From: Bigelowiella natans CCMP2755 | Taxonomy: Eukaryota > Cercozoa > Chlorarachniophyceae | Direction of reading: 5' to 3' | Length of the DNA: 23,844 nt | Assembly: GCA_000320545.1 (NCBI GenBank) | Contig: ADNK01001949.1 | Span: forward strand, 95,001-118,844 | Shown here: positions 9,349-18,441 of the stretch, in pieces | How the letters are laid out: every line of letters starts with the position of its first letter | Position numbering within the stretch: position 1 is the first letter of the stretch | Notes under the pieces: model-generated | The model's database searches: none | The model's input: the letters and a program-made list of their open reading frames with translations, nothing else | Told to the model about the DNA's origin: nothing | Translations under genes and position numbers: made by a program

Positions 9349-9364
9349 ATATATATATATATAT
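9349..9364. repeat. (AT)n tract
   Basis: A short AT dinucleotide run between the stop of the gene model ending at 9474 and the start of the model at 9213. Confidence 0.85.
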
Positions 9365-9473
9365 ACAAATAACCGTTGGCGCACTTGTCGCCTAGTTGAG
9401 GAGTAGTTTCGAATACACGACACTCTGCCTGATGATACATGTAAAGTGTGTGTGATGAATGTATCAAAGCGTA

Positions 9474-11346
9474 TCAGATTTGCTGTTCGTTCAGTGTTTT
9501 AAGTCTTAACTCGTCTACAGGCGGGGGGGGTGCAGGAGATGAAGCATTGGAAAGGCTTTCAACCACTGTCTGGAAGGTACAACGGCGAGAACGAAAACAT
9601 CAATAACCATTATTGATTTAGCCAGAGATTTTTGCGGTGGCGATAAGAAACAGAGGAAAGGCATGGACGGCATTGTCTGATTTTCAAAAGCAACGATGTG
9701 AATCCAACCATATCACAGATATACACACGAGCATCTAACCTTGGATCGTACTATGTCATCGGAGCATTGATATCCAAGTCAGGCATTGTTATTAGATTAT
9801 GTTCAATGACGATGAAGAATGTCACGAGAGCCGACAAAATGCAGTGACTATGTTCCCAACACAAACTTGAATATGCATTCTCCGGCAAGTAACGCTTATC
9901 ATAAAATATCTCTCTGTACAGACTAGGTATCCTATTTTTCACGAAGGATACTGATGGCGCGAATCCTAAGCCGCCAAAGCAAAGGTGGAAGCTAAAATAG
10001 ACGCTCAGTGATGTTGGAAGATCTCTTCAATAATCCCCACTCAAGCGAGCGATTATTCCGATGTGGCTTCTCTCTCCTCCCCCCCCCCCCCCAACCAACT
10101 GGGCCCTTTTACTATGCGTACACTACTCGATATCAGGCACACGATGATCGGCTTCCAAAATGGCCGATTTCACATTGTAAGGACTCAGATCCCAGGTGCT
10201 AATGATAGCAGCACTACCGTCATCGATGGCATGTCTCAGGAGCCGGATGCGCGTACACGCTCACACTCACTCACCCACCTCATGCCGCTTCTTAGGTTGG
10301 CATGAAGGCAAAACTAGGGAAAACAAATACGGGTATTTTTACTAACGACAACGACTATCATAAGTGATCGAGACGCCTCTTCTCTCTCAATGCAATATCC
10401 CTCTGTGTTTCATCGCCCACATTTATGAGCTGCTCGAGAAGCTGGAAGTCTCCGTACATTGAGCCCCATCGTGAAAGTGTTTCTGTTTTCAACGTGACTG
10501 CTGCTTCATATCCTTGCACGATCACTTGAAATGCACAGTGCCGTTGTGCTGTAGATTTAGCAAGATATCAGCGATTTGGTGGTATGTGAAGAGACATATT
10601 TTTTTCAGTCTTCTTCAGCGGTTTGGGAACCACCATTGGCTGCGAAATCTTGCTTGGAAAAAGTGGGTTGAATGTGTATCAATGCCCGCTGCATAACGAT
10701 ATAATATTATGGATATGTATATAAAATATATATATATATATATTTAGATTGATATGTATATATTTATTTCTATACACGCACATACGCGTTCTGGAGAGAA
10801 TCCTGCATGTTGAAGTGAAATAGATTGACCGAGCGCACACGCGTACTGATAACTGTAAAGGGAAAGTGGGGGGAAAAGAAAAACAATGATGAAAATTATC
10901 CCGAGACAACAACGATGTGATAACGCTGACGCAACCGACGCTTAAAAAGCTGCTTCGAGCCTCGTTTCCCCCCTCCTTACGCCGATGCTCCTTTTCGTGT
11001 AACATGCACGAATATTCTTTCTTTGGCAGACAATTAGACGGCAGCTGCTCGGATATGGAAAAGGAGGTGAGAGTTGATATGTGGTGGAATGTGCCCTCCA
11101 ACACATGCAAATGTATTCAGCAGATGGGATATTGTACTTCTTGCAGCTGTTGATGTCGTTGGTATCATCGTCGCTTCGGCTACACACACACACACACACA
11201 CACACGTACACACACTCACACACGTACACAACTAAGATCCGATGACCCCCCGGCATCAGGTTATTTTAGGACAACGAGCATACGCTACAGAGGTTATATC
11301 CCTGATGAGGAAAGGTATTTAGCTAGCAGGCATTGAATATGCACAT

Positions 11347-11411
<65 letters not shown>

Positions 11412-11429
11412 TACATATATGTATTTATG

Positions 11430-11473
<44 letters not shown>

Positions 11474-12319
11474 TTTATGTGTGTATATGCATATACACAT
11501 AATAACCATATCTCCAGTCCTTCTCTATCTCGCATCTTGAATAACAAGAGTAACCCGTGTCTGTCTCTTAGTTAGAACAGCAATGCTAACTCTCACAAGC
11601 CCGAGTCGTGTCTTATGTGTTTTTCCGCATCATCATCGTCATCATATTGTAGAATTCAAAGGCGATGTCGCATGTGTAGAGTGTACAGCCAGGTGCGCAG
11701 CCGTTTCTTTTTCTGTGGTTTTAAGAAAGGAGGGGGGGGGGGGGGGGGGGATGAAGGGAGAGAGAGAAAATGTTCATAATCATAAAATATCATGCTTGTA
11801 GTAATTCCATTATGGGTCGCATTCTTTTGCCTTATTTCGATTCTACAATGTTTCTCAGCTACCTTTTATTTTTGGACGTTTTTCCCAAGTTGAGCAGGGA
11901 CCACCAAAGAAAGTCAGGCCATATGATATGATACAAACACAAAACCGCGATTTTAAGTGAGGTTGCAGCTTAAACTCCGCTAGAAAATCTCGGCATTGTT
12001 GGCGAGTGTGCTGTTTCGTCAGTGAATCCGTGCAAATACCCAAATAACGCATGTTTCTGTGGTCAGTTTGAACAAGAAAAAACGTCAACGCGCAAGGAAG
12101 AAAAAGAAGAAAAAGATCTTACTCATGGCTGGAGGGTTCTAGGAAAGATCGTTACGTAAAATGAAACATTGAAAGCCGAGCAGCACCTGTGATGGGCGCT
12201 GCTGAATGATGACAAGGACATGCGAGTACTTCGCGCTTTGCCCGCAAGAGGCTTGGCTTGCCTAAGTTTGTCCCATCGAATGAGCACGTGTTTTGGTGTT
12301 CTTTTGTCTTTCGCACCAT
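9474..12319 (-). CDS. Unrecognised multi-exon, cysteine-containing protein
   Basis: Candidate exons are 12319-12187 (starting ATG, MVRKTKEHQ), a 16-nt microexon 12138-12123, 12056-11946, one beginning 11712, one ending 10981, 10852-10786, 10548-10375, 10259-10127, 9991-9826 and 9569-9474 (stop). The first four join in phase (introns of 48, 66 and 233 nt), and so do the last six. The junction from the exon at 11712 to the one ending at 10981 is unresolved: its reading meets a stop, and the only GT donor is a weak GTACAC. That gap contains the large TA/TG microsatellite. Strong coding segments include NMRYLGICTDSLTKQ, YGDFQLLEQLINVGDE, DHRVPDIDFHLCFGGLG and a C-terminus with a PAPPPP run. VPDIDFHL faintly recalls the PDxEF region of CAP10/GT90 glucosyltransferases, but too little sequence follows it, so I do not assign that. 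It may be two genes. Confidence 0.45.
11182..11228. repeat. (CA)n tract
   Basis: CA repeat with a few interruptions. On the minus strand it is a TG run ending close to a TAG acceptor-like site of the gene model 12319-9474. Confidence 0.9.
11346..11463. repeat. Compound (TA)n(TG)n...(TA)n microsatellite
   Basis: About 117 bp of TA, then TG, then a second TA run. It lies in the unresolved intron of the gene model 12319-9474. The minus-strand frame IYIYIYI across it is not a protein. Confidence 0.95.
11732..11750. repeat. G19 homopolymer
   Basis: On the minus strand this is a C19 run that forms most of the pyrimidine tract before the acceptor at 11714-11713 (ccacag then AAAAAGAAACGG) of the gene model 12319-9474. 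Confidence 0.9.
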
Positions 12320-12329
12320 GTGCGGATGG

Positions 12330-12332
<3 letters not shown>

Positions 12333-12367
<35 letters not shown>
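12333..12367. repeat. (TG)n tract
   Basis: About 17 TG units, immediately upstream (13 bp) of the ATG at 12319 on the minus strand, where it reads (CA)n. It may lie in the 5' untranslated region or promoter of that gene model. Confidence 0.9.
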
Positions 12368-12368
<1 letters not shown>

Positions 12369-12615
12369 GTGTAGCAAGATCGTGTGGAATGCCTTAATCC
12401 AATATCATTCGAGCGCTTACCGCCTCACCAACCGCGAGCTCTATCTAGCTATGCTGCACAGTGTGCGTGCACACGCACAGCGCATGATGCAAGCGCCCTG
12501 TTATACTGCCTGTGTTTTCTAATGATAAACACAACATGGTCATGTATAGATATATGTGTTGTGGCACATTTTGAAAGTCACAGAAGTCAAGCCGTGCGCT
12601 GCTGACGGCTATGTA

Positions 12616-12618
<3 letters not shown>

Positions 12619-12658
<40 letters not shown>

Positions 12659-12660
12659 GT
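12619..12660. repeat. (TG)n tract
   Basis: About 21 units with one CG interruption, in the intergenic stretch. Confidence 0.9.
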
Positions 12661-13572
12661 GATAAGGTATGAATGCAGTTATTTTGCAACCACAATGTCA
12701 TCACTATATGTCACTGGCTAGCTGGGCTCTTATAACTAGCATAGATAACTCTAGAACTCTTGCGGTACCAACGCACTGCATGCAATAGATTCAAGTCATA
12801 TTGCGTGCTAGCTAGCTAGCTAGCTGCGCACACTAGCTCGTAGCATGCTAGCATGTTGCTGTGCTCTTTGCATGTCCATGCATCTAAATAATTTTACTTG
12901 TCTTTCTAATATTTGTAGTGCATTCTAGCATTGTCAAAAATGAGATCATTGCATGTACAACTAGACAAGCATTATTTGTTGGGCGCGCTTCGCAGCAAAG
13001 GCATGTACCAGTGTACGTAGCTATACACGATCAATAGCGATGTTGTGGTGCGAGCACATCCATGCTAATTCATATGCTATAGTGCTAGCTCTAGAGCTAG
13101 CTAGCGTACTGAGAAAGCAGACCTTCATTTGCAGCACGTAAGGCAGGAACGGCATGCCAGCTAGATTGCAACAATATAATTGCAACCAGCAGCATACACG
13201 ACTGCCGCACACTAGCACAACAAGCGTAGACGAATGAAGCATGCCGTGCTGTAAGCGCTCGATCTTCAATGCGGTATGCTAGCATGTGCTAGTATCAAGC
13301 ATACGACACGATTTATATCTTTCATTTTATTTTTCACTGCTACGGACATGGATAGACATAATTTGCCGTAACGCTGCGGTTATTCGTGCTATCCCATGCC
13401 CCCTTCCCCTCTCGCAGGTTTTGTAGCGTAGTGGCCATGTGCGTCTGACGCATGATTGGGCAGGGAACAGAGAAAAAGCAAAAAATGAAAGGGGCGAGAA
13501 TGAGATAGATACCAATGAACTCAATCGCAATAGGAGGGACAAGAATCATTGTATAAACCACACTTGTTATCC

Positions 13573-13575
<3 letters not shown>

Positions 13576-13624
<49 letters not shown>
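13576..13624. repeat. (TA)n tract
   Basis: About 48 bp of near-pure TA with one TTT interruption, in the region downstream of the oxygenase gene. Confidence 0.9.
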
Positions 13625-13796
13625 CATATAATACAGAAACTGACACCAGCACTATTTTCCATATTTTGGTAGCAGAGTCGTATGAATGCCAAAACGAATA
13701 ACAAAACACCTTCATTCGAACAGGGGTGTATCTGGGAGGCGAATCCTGAGTACGGAGTAGTTATAAAACACACTTAAGTTATGATGAATCTGCCCA

Positions 13797-13797
<1 letters not shown>

Positions 13798-13834
<37 letters not shown>
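13798..13834 (-). repeat. CAG trinucleotide repeat just after the oxygenase stop
   Basis: About 12 units of TGC on the plus strand read as (GCA/CAG)n on the gene strand. The tract begins one base after the oxygenase TAG (13838-13836), so it should lie at the very start of the 3' untranslated region. Read-through would add a homopolymeric tract. Confidence 0.9.
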
Positions 13835-13835
13835 A

Positions 13836-14292
13836 CTAGCTTGCTCGCAGTACATCCGAAACGAATTCCTTCATTGGCTCGATGAGCGTCTCCGGATGAA
13901 CGGCGTTGAATCGAATGATAGACCGGCGAGAATGCCTTCACGATTGATGACGATGAAGATGATGATGATGATGACGATGGCAATGATGATGGTGATAAGC
14001 TTTATGCGAAATTGGAGGAAAAACTTCAAAGCAAACGAAGTCTCCATCCATACTCATTGATGTACACGTATAAACACACAATTTGTTTGTCTCCCCCCCC
14101 CGGTCTAGATGTTTGCTGCGTGCGTTTGCCAAAACGATGGACTTACTGCGTGTTCACCACCCTGTGCGGGGTAGCTTTGAGGACGCCATTTGTAAACCTA
14201 AGGCACATGTGAAATAAGTAGATAATCGACGATTAAGTTAACGATGAAGGTACGTTTCCAACCTCTCTTCTCTGCATTGATATCATAGTAAT

Positions 14293-14363
<71 letters not shown>

Positions 14364-15909
14364 TCTATCGTCATTGCCTTTCCAACACGTCTCCGACGAT
14401 GACAACGAAGCCATCAGGCCGCACAGGAGCATCCACCCAGCTATTAAAAAAAAAAACGTCAAACCACAGCACCAACAACACGTACATTGCAGATCACAAC
14501 CAGCAGGACAATGGGCGACTTATGACGATTTGTCCTCTTCATGAACCCCCCCCCCCCCCCCTTTTACACTCATAAATGCCCTGCGCTTTCATCATCTTTA
14601 CGAAGCAAATCTTTGAATTTGATTCAGATAAAAAAGTAATATTCAGAGCTAATCTCATCGGATGATTTGATTTTCATGAGCAAGCGATCTTGGAACACCA
14701 AGATATCGGAGCCCCCCCCCCCCCCCTCCTGCCCCCTTTATATATTTCCTACTCTTCTACTAAACCTGCTGGAGTCTCCCGGAGGAAGAAATTGCAGTCC
14801 CGCTGCGTCTTGATGCATTAACGTGAAAAGCTCGAAATCTGTGTGTGCTGAAATACCACGGTTGGCCTTCGTGGCCGCCTCCTCGTTTTTTGCCCCAGGG
14901 TAGTGCAAGAGACTGGAAGTGCGCAATAAACCGCATCAGCGTCGCTAGTATGTCAAAGCAGTGGCGAGCTCGGTGACAAGGCGATGGTCAATATTGCTCG
15001 TTGGGGCATCGAAGATATAAGGATATATATGCAAGCCGTAAAAGCCATAAAAACCAGAAAAGACAGAAAAGACAGAAAGACGGCCCACCGGAGCGTTCCC
15101 ATTTCGCATCCTCGGAAGTGTCTCGAGAAGGCGTCGATCGGCAGCTCCAGCATCTTGGCAAATGCCCCCATGAGTATCGCTCCTAGCTTATTCTGCCGCT
15201 CATAGAGTCCGTCGAGGTACACTGCGAAAGCAGGTGTGATGACGGCTTCGTCGGGGTAGATGGCCTTCTTTTCGCGGAACTGCACTCGCTCATAATCCCA
15301 ACCGCGGACGGAAGAAATGGTGCCGGGTTCGTACGACATCTCCGAGTGCTCCACTCCAAGATCTAAGCCTGACAGTAGCAGCAGCAGCAGCAGCGGCAGC
15401 GGCAACGATGATTGGCGAAACTGATGCGTTGGATGAAATGTGCTTGCTCGTAGCAGGTCTGCGAGGCCATTTACAGTTGGTCAAGGTCAAAGTTATGCAT
15501 ATTACATTTTACATACCGGAGTAAGTTCCTAACGGCTCGAGGAACTTCCGCTTGACGGCATTCGGAAGGCTGTGTAGTCTATCGTGATAAGCGTACACCT
15601 GCTCTATGTAGCTTTCCGGCAGAAAATCGATATTTGAGGTGTAGAAATATCCCTTCGTGGTCAATGCCGCTCTCATTTCCCCAAGCAGTTTCTTCTCCTT
15701 CGCGCTTTCACCAAAAGCTTTATCCCTGATCCGCCACAATTTTGATCGAGGTTGCAATCGGAAGATTGAGGGGGGGGGTGGAGGGGAAGGGTCTACCCGA
15801 ATGTCTGCGATAGGATCGAACAGTCTAGAACAGGATGCTCCCATGTGGTGATCTGATATGGAAAATCAATGGAAGCATAAACTGGCACGGTGAGGCAGAA
15901 CACCACCAT
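13836..15909 (-). CDS. 2-oxoglutarate/Fe(II)-dependent oxygenase, isopenicillin-N-synthase-like
   Basis: Seven exons join in phase: 15909-15797, 15725-15517, 15368-15089, 14912-14766, 14440-14378, 14197-14147 and 13935-13836. The 320-residue product has the family's usual length. Family enzymes oxidise small molecules using iron, oxygen and 2-oxoglutarate. Visible landmarks are HPVLDCS (25-31, the usual start of the N-terminal DIOX domain), GYFYTSN (63-69), LRLLHYP (200-206), the iron ligands H224-x-D226 and H282 (in TPHRV, 56 residues later), and the cosubstrate R-x-S at 291-293, followed by IIRFN. Nothing catalytic is missing. The start is uncertain: ATG 15909 gives a hydrophobic N-terminus, but an acceptor at 15854-15853 could instead join an upstream exon. 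The ATG at 15844 is in a different frame and is not the start. Intron 5 (14377-14198) is GC-AG. The substrate cannot be told; cytosolic plant-type DIOX and bacterial IPNS-like enzymes are both possible relatives. Confidence 0.9.
14198..14377 (-). other. GC-AG intron of the oxygenase gene
   Basis: The exon upstream ends GAAAG and the intron begins GCAATG. It ends CCTTAG before GTTTACAAATGG. Joining there rebuilds GDVLERFTNG, exactly the conserved run of the family. No GT donor gives the right frame. The 180-nt intron is largely a (TA)n(TG)n microsatellite. Confidence 0.85.
14292..14357. repeat. (CA)n(TA)n compound microsatellite
   Basis: An uninterrupted CA run of about 32 bases is followed by about 29 bases of mostly AT. 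It lies wholly inside the GC-AG intron of the oxygenase gene. Confidence 0.95.
14546..14561. repeat. C16 homopolymer inside oxygenase intron 4
   Basis: A run of 16 C. With a second run of 15 C at 14712-14726 it gives two long G tracts on the transcribed strand of the 325-nt intron 14765-14441. Run lengths may be unreliable in any assembly. Confidence 0.9.
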
Positions 15910-16360
15910 TCCAGCAACATGAAGCTCGCACGTACCAGTCTTGCACAGTTTCGTTGTCGAAGGGCTTTCGTGAGGCAAGGCCGGAACGCCCTGAGGAACA
16001 ACCAAGGTTTTTCATCGATTCATATCCCAGGACACCGCCAGCGCTGCACCCTGAAGAAGTACCTCCACGGCCGAGCTGGAAGAGCCCGGACTGAGAGGGA
16101 AGCCATTCCCAGCCGCTGATAGAAAGTGGATGTTTTTGGGTAAAAATCTCTCCTGGAGATTCCCTCGAGATTACCGGGAACCGGGATTTCCCCCGGTTTT
16201 TTTGGTGACTCGAGATTCCCTCGAGATTAATCCCTCTCCTCCTCTCTCCGATGTTCATCCGAGACTGATCACATCATCGCACGTGTTCAGTTTCCGTTGC
16301 AGTTACCCCTACGCGTAAGATCGCATCGCTCCTACACAAGCCCTTGCTGCCTTGCGAGCC
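15910..16360. promoter_or_regulatory. Divergent upstream region between oxygenase and UBL genes
   Basis: The oxygenase reads left and the ubiquitin-like gene reads right from this 451-bp interval. It has an 18-bp direct repeat, gagattccctcgagatta, at 16156-16173 and 16212-16229, and between the copies an inverted repeat (aaccggg ... cccggtt, about 16179-16199). A CACGTG hexamer lies at 16280-16285. These could be shared control elements. Part of the interval may instead hold an upstream oxygenase exon. No promoter consensus beyond these motifs is claimed. Confidence 0.5.
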
Positions 16361-18441
16361 ATGGCTGCGTCAGAGATCGGTCCCAACACTCTCCCCCCGT
16401 CCCAAATCCCTTCCCTGAAAGTGATGCTTTTGGGTTGGGGGGGGTATTTGGGCTGTGTTCAATGGAGTCTCTGGTTGTTCCTTATGTGTTCGTTTTCGTG
16501 TCTCTGCAAGAAATAAGCATTGAGAGAGGGGATGCCAAAACCCTGGAGCTTAAAGTCAATCCTGCTCATATGGTGGGTTACTCTTCATCTAGATAACTTT
16601 TAATGAAACGTATACTTTCGGTACACATTCTCTTCTCACGATTATACAGCATACTTTCATATTATACAGCATACTTTCATAAAAAATACATTGAAAAGCA
16701 TTGTTTAGCAATACGATTTTATACATACAAACTGACCTCCTTGCCCCCCCAGGTGAAAATGGTCAAGAGAAAGGTCGCACGCGCGCCGCAAAAGCATGCG
16801 TATTTGCACGTTAAATGTGTATGGGTAGAGTAAATTGTAGCACAAGAACAGTCGGCGACTTTGCTGCAATTCCAGAATTCGATTACGCTATCACCACCAC
16901 GCTGTGGTGTCTAATGATACGATCATTTTCCCCCATCTCCACTCTTTTCCGACTTATCGCCCAGATTTTTTCGATGACCAATATTCCAATCTCGGAACAA
17001 AATCTCTCCTTTCGCGGCGAGGTCGGTCAACGAAGTGACGACGATCACTTATAGTATAGCACAGAGGAGAAACAGTACTTGTTAAGCTTAAACTTCCATG
17101 AAATACTATTCGAAATTCTGATTTTTTTTGTGTTGATTGGCAACGAGACATTATTTACTTACTCGCGTTGTTGTTAAAAGCGCCGCAAGTAGGATGTGCA
17201 CACCTTAGCTTAGTTTGCATTTGCATTAGATTCTGCCCGACTTTCACGCGTTAAAAGACTTAGGAATTATTGCTTCAGCTACGTTCAAGTAAGCACTGTC
17301 AGAAACACAAAAAGAGCTCTGGTTCTACAGGCTTGTGTTGTATTTTTTGTGTGTAATGTATGTTTGCTGTTGTCTGTGTGCGCGCGCGCGTGTGTGTGTG
17401 TGTGTGTGTGTTTATGCAATGTTTCTCTTCTTTTATTTTCAGATTATCTACTTCATCTAAATCAACGGACAGCGGTGCGTTACATGAGAGTTGAAAACTG
17501 CACTTAATATATCGATACATATTTTTATATTTTCGGGCATCGATTGCTCCCAAAAACATCAGCCACCGAGGGTGCTGGCATGCGTTAATTCCCAATAGGA
17601 TAGTACGCCAGTTTTGTACAATTGCACGACACCTAACTTCATGCTCGTTTAAAAGAGGGAGAAGAACAAAAGGGAGATGTGGATCAAGAGCCGGAGGGGG
17701 GGGTACAACCTTCCATTAAGTGGAGCCTACACCTAAACAACACTCAATGCACAACATAGCGATCGAAAGACAGAAAGAGAAGCTATCATACGTCCACTTA
17801 TAGGCACAATTTTCTAACTGCAAGTTGGCGATATCTAATTATGCCTTTGCGCAAAATCGGTTCTTCTATTTATCTGATATGCTGTAGATGATACCCAAAG
17901 ACAAAGAAGAGAAGCAGAAATACGTCAAGAAGGTATATCCAAATTTCACCACAAGTGCTGGAAACTTTGCGTTGGCGTTCGCTGTTTCTTCAAAATATAT
18001 GGTTCGTGTTCTGCCTTCAAGTCGCAACATTATTCCTCATTCCATAGAAAATCGTAGAGGACCAAATCGCTTGCTTCAGTCTCATTGAGCAACTTGCAAC
18101 GTGAGAACTACTAAAAAAACACCAAGGCGCTATCATTACATGGATTTACATGCACAACGATAACGTGGAAGAGAGCGATTTTCAACGTTTCGAGCCTTCG
18201 ATGATAACGCATTACTGGATGAATATGTCTGCAGATCTCAAAATTTATTATTACTAATTTCTTCTTTGTATTTTTCTCTTTCAGAGATTTGGCCAGAAAT
18301 CGGGAGAATCAGGTATAGACGCCCCTTTTTGTTTCTTCAGATTACTTTGTTAGCTCCTTCTAAGACTTTTTCACCTAGGATAATGACGAAGACGACGACG
18401 AGGATGAGGATGAGGATGAAGACGGAGAAGAATCAAATTAG
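16361..18441 (+). CDS. Ubiquitin-like-domain protein with acidic C-terminus
   Basis: Exons 16361-16433, 16511-16572, 16753-16773, 16965-17021, 17230-17288, 17443-17474, 17956-18001, 18080-18100, 18285-18312 and 18379-18441 join in phase (153 residues). A further 45-nt exon-like segment 17888-17932 can be included in frame, giving 168. Residues about 22-92 align with ubiquitin along its whole length. KTLELKVNPAHMVKMVKRKI corresponds to [34 protein letters not shown] to GIPPDQQRLIFAGK, and LKDLGIIASATFKL to the DYNIQKESTLHLVL end. There is no C-terminal Gly-Gly, so it is a built-in UBL domain rather than a conjugated modifier. A serine-rich linker, a helical segment (LETLRWRSLFLQNIC, LIEQLATDLARN) and an acidic tail of about 17 residues follow. 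UBL proteins of this kind often act as proteasome or chaperone adaptors; the partner is unknown. The 21-residue leader and first exon are the least certain part. Confidence 0.78.
16641..16680. repeat. Exact 20-bp tandem duplication
   Basis: attatacagcatactttcat occurs twice in direct succession inside intron 2 of the ubiquitin-like gene. It looks like a recent replication-slippage duplication. Confidence 0.95.
17376..17411. repeat. (TG)/(CG) dinucleotide tract in UBL intron
   Basis: A tgtgtgcgcgcgcgcgtgtgtg-type alternating purine-pyrimidine run lies in intron 5 of the ubiquitin-like gene, 30 nt before its acceptor. Such runs can adopt Z-DNA; no function is inferred. Confidence 0.9.

Larger units (their letters stand above)
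12320..13835. other. Intergenic stretch, microsatellites only
   Basis: This 1.5 kb lies between the start of the gene model at 12319 and the oxygenase stop. It contains two TG tracts (12333-12367, 12619-12660), an AT tract (about 13576-13624), the CTG tract at 13798-13834, and a region (about 12.72-13.30 kb) crowded with ctagctagc and gcatgctagcatg words. I found no supported gene. Confidence 0.55.

Noticed and set aside
10127-10259. CAP10/GT90 glucosyltransferase identity from VPDIDFHL
   Set aside because: Only about 90 residues follow the motif, whereas that family needs well over 200, and its later conserved segments are not seen.
11031-11068. Plus-strand exon bounded by TTTGGCAG and GTGAGA
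   Set aside because: The splice motifs are good, but no plus-strand partner exons were found nearby and the segment overlaps a longer minus-strand coding candidate. Left unannotated.
11294-11509. Open frame of IYIYIYI and THTHTH residues, and similar frames at 13340-13715
   Set aside because: Translation of TA and TG microsatellites, not protein.
13774-14060. Poly-Leu, poly-Ala or poly-Ser frames over the CTG and GAT repeats
   Set aside because: These are repeat translations over the oxygenase 3' region, last exon and last intron.
15509-15844. 111-residue minus-strand frame starting at ATG 15844 as the oxygenase N-terminus
   Set aside because: Its first part is in the wrong frame and runs through a 71-nt intron (15796-15726). 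The frame that continues upstream of the intron carries the conserved HPVLDCS segment.
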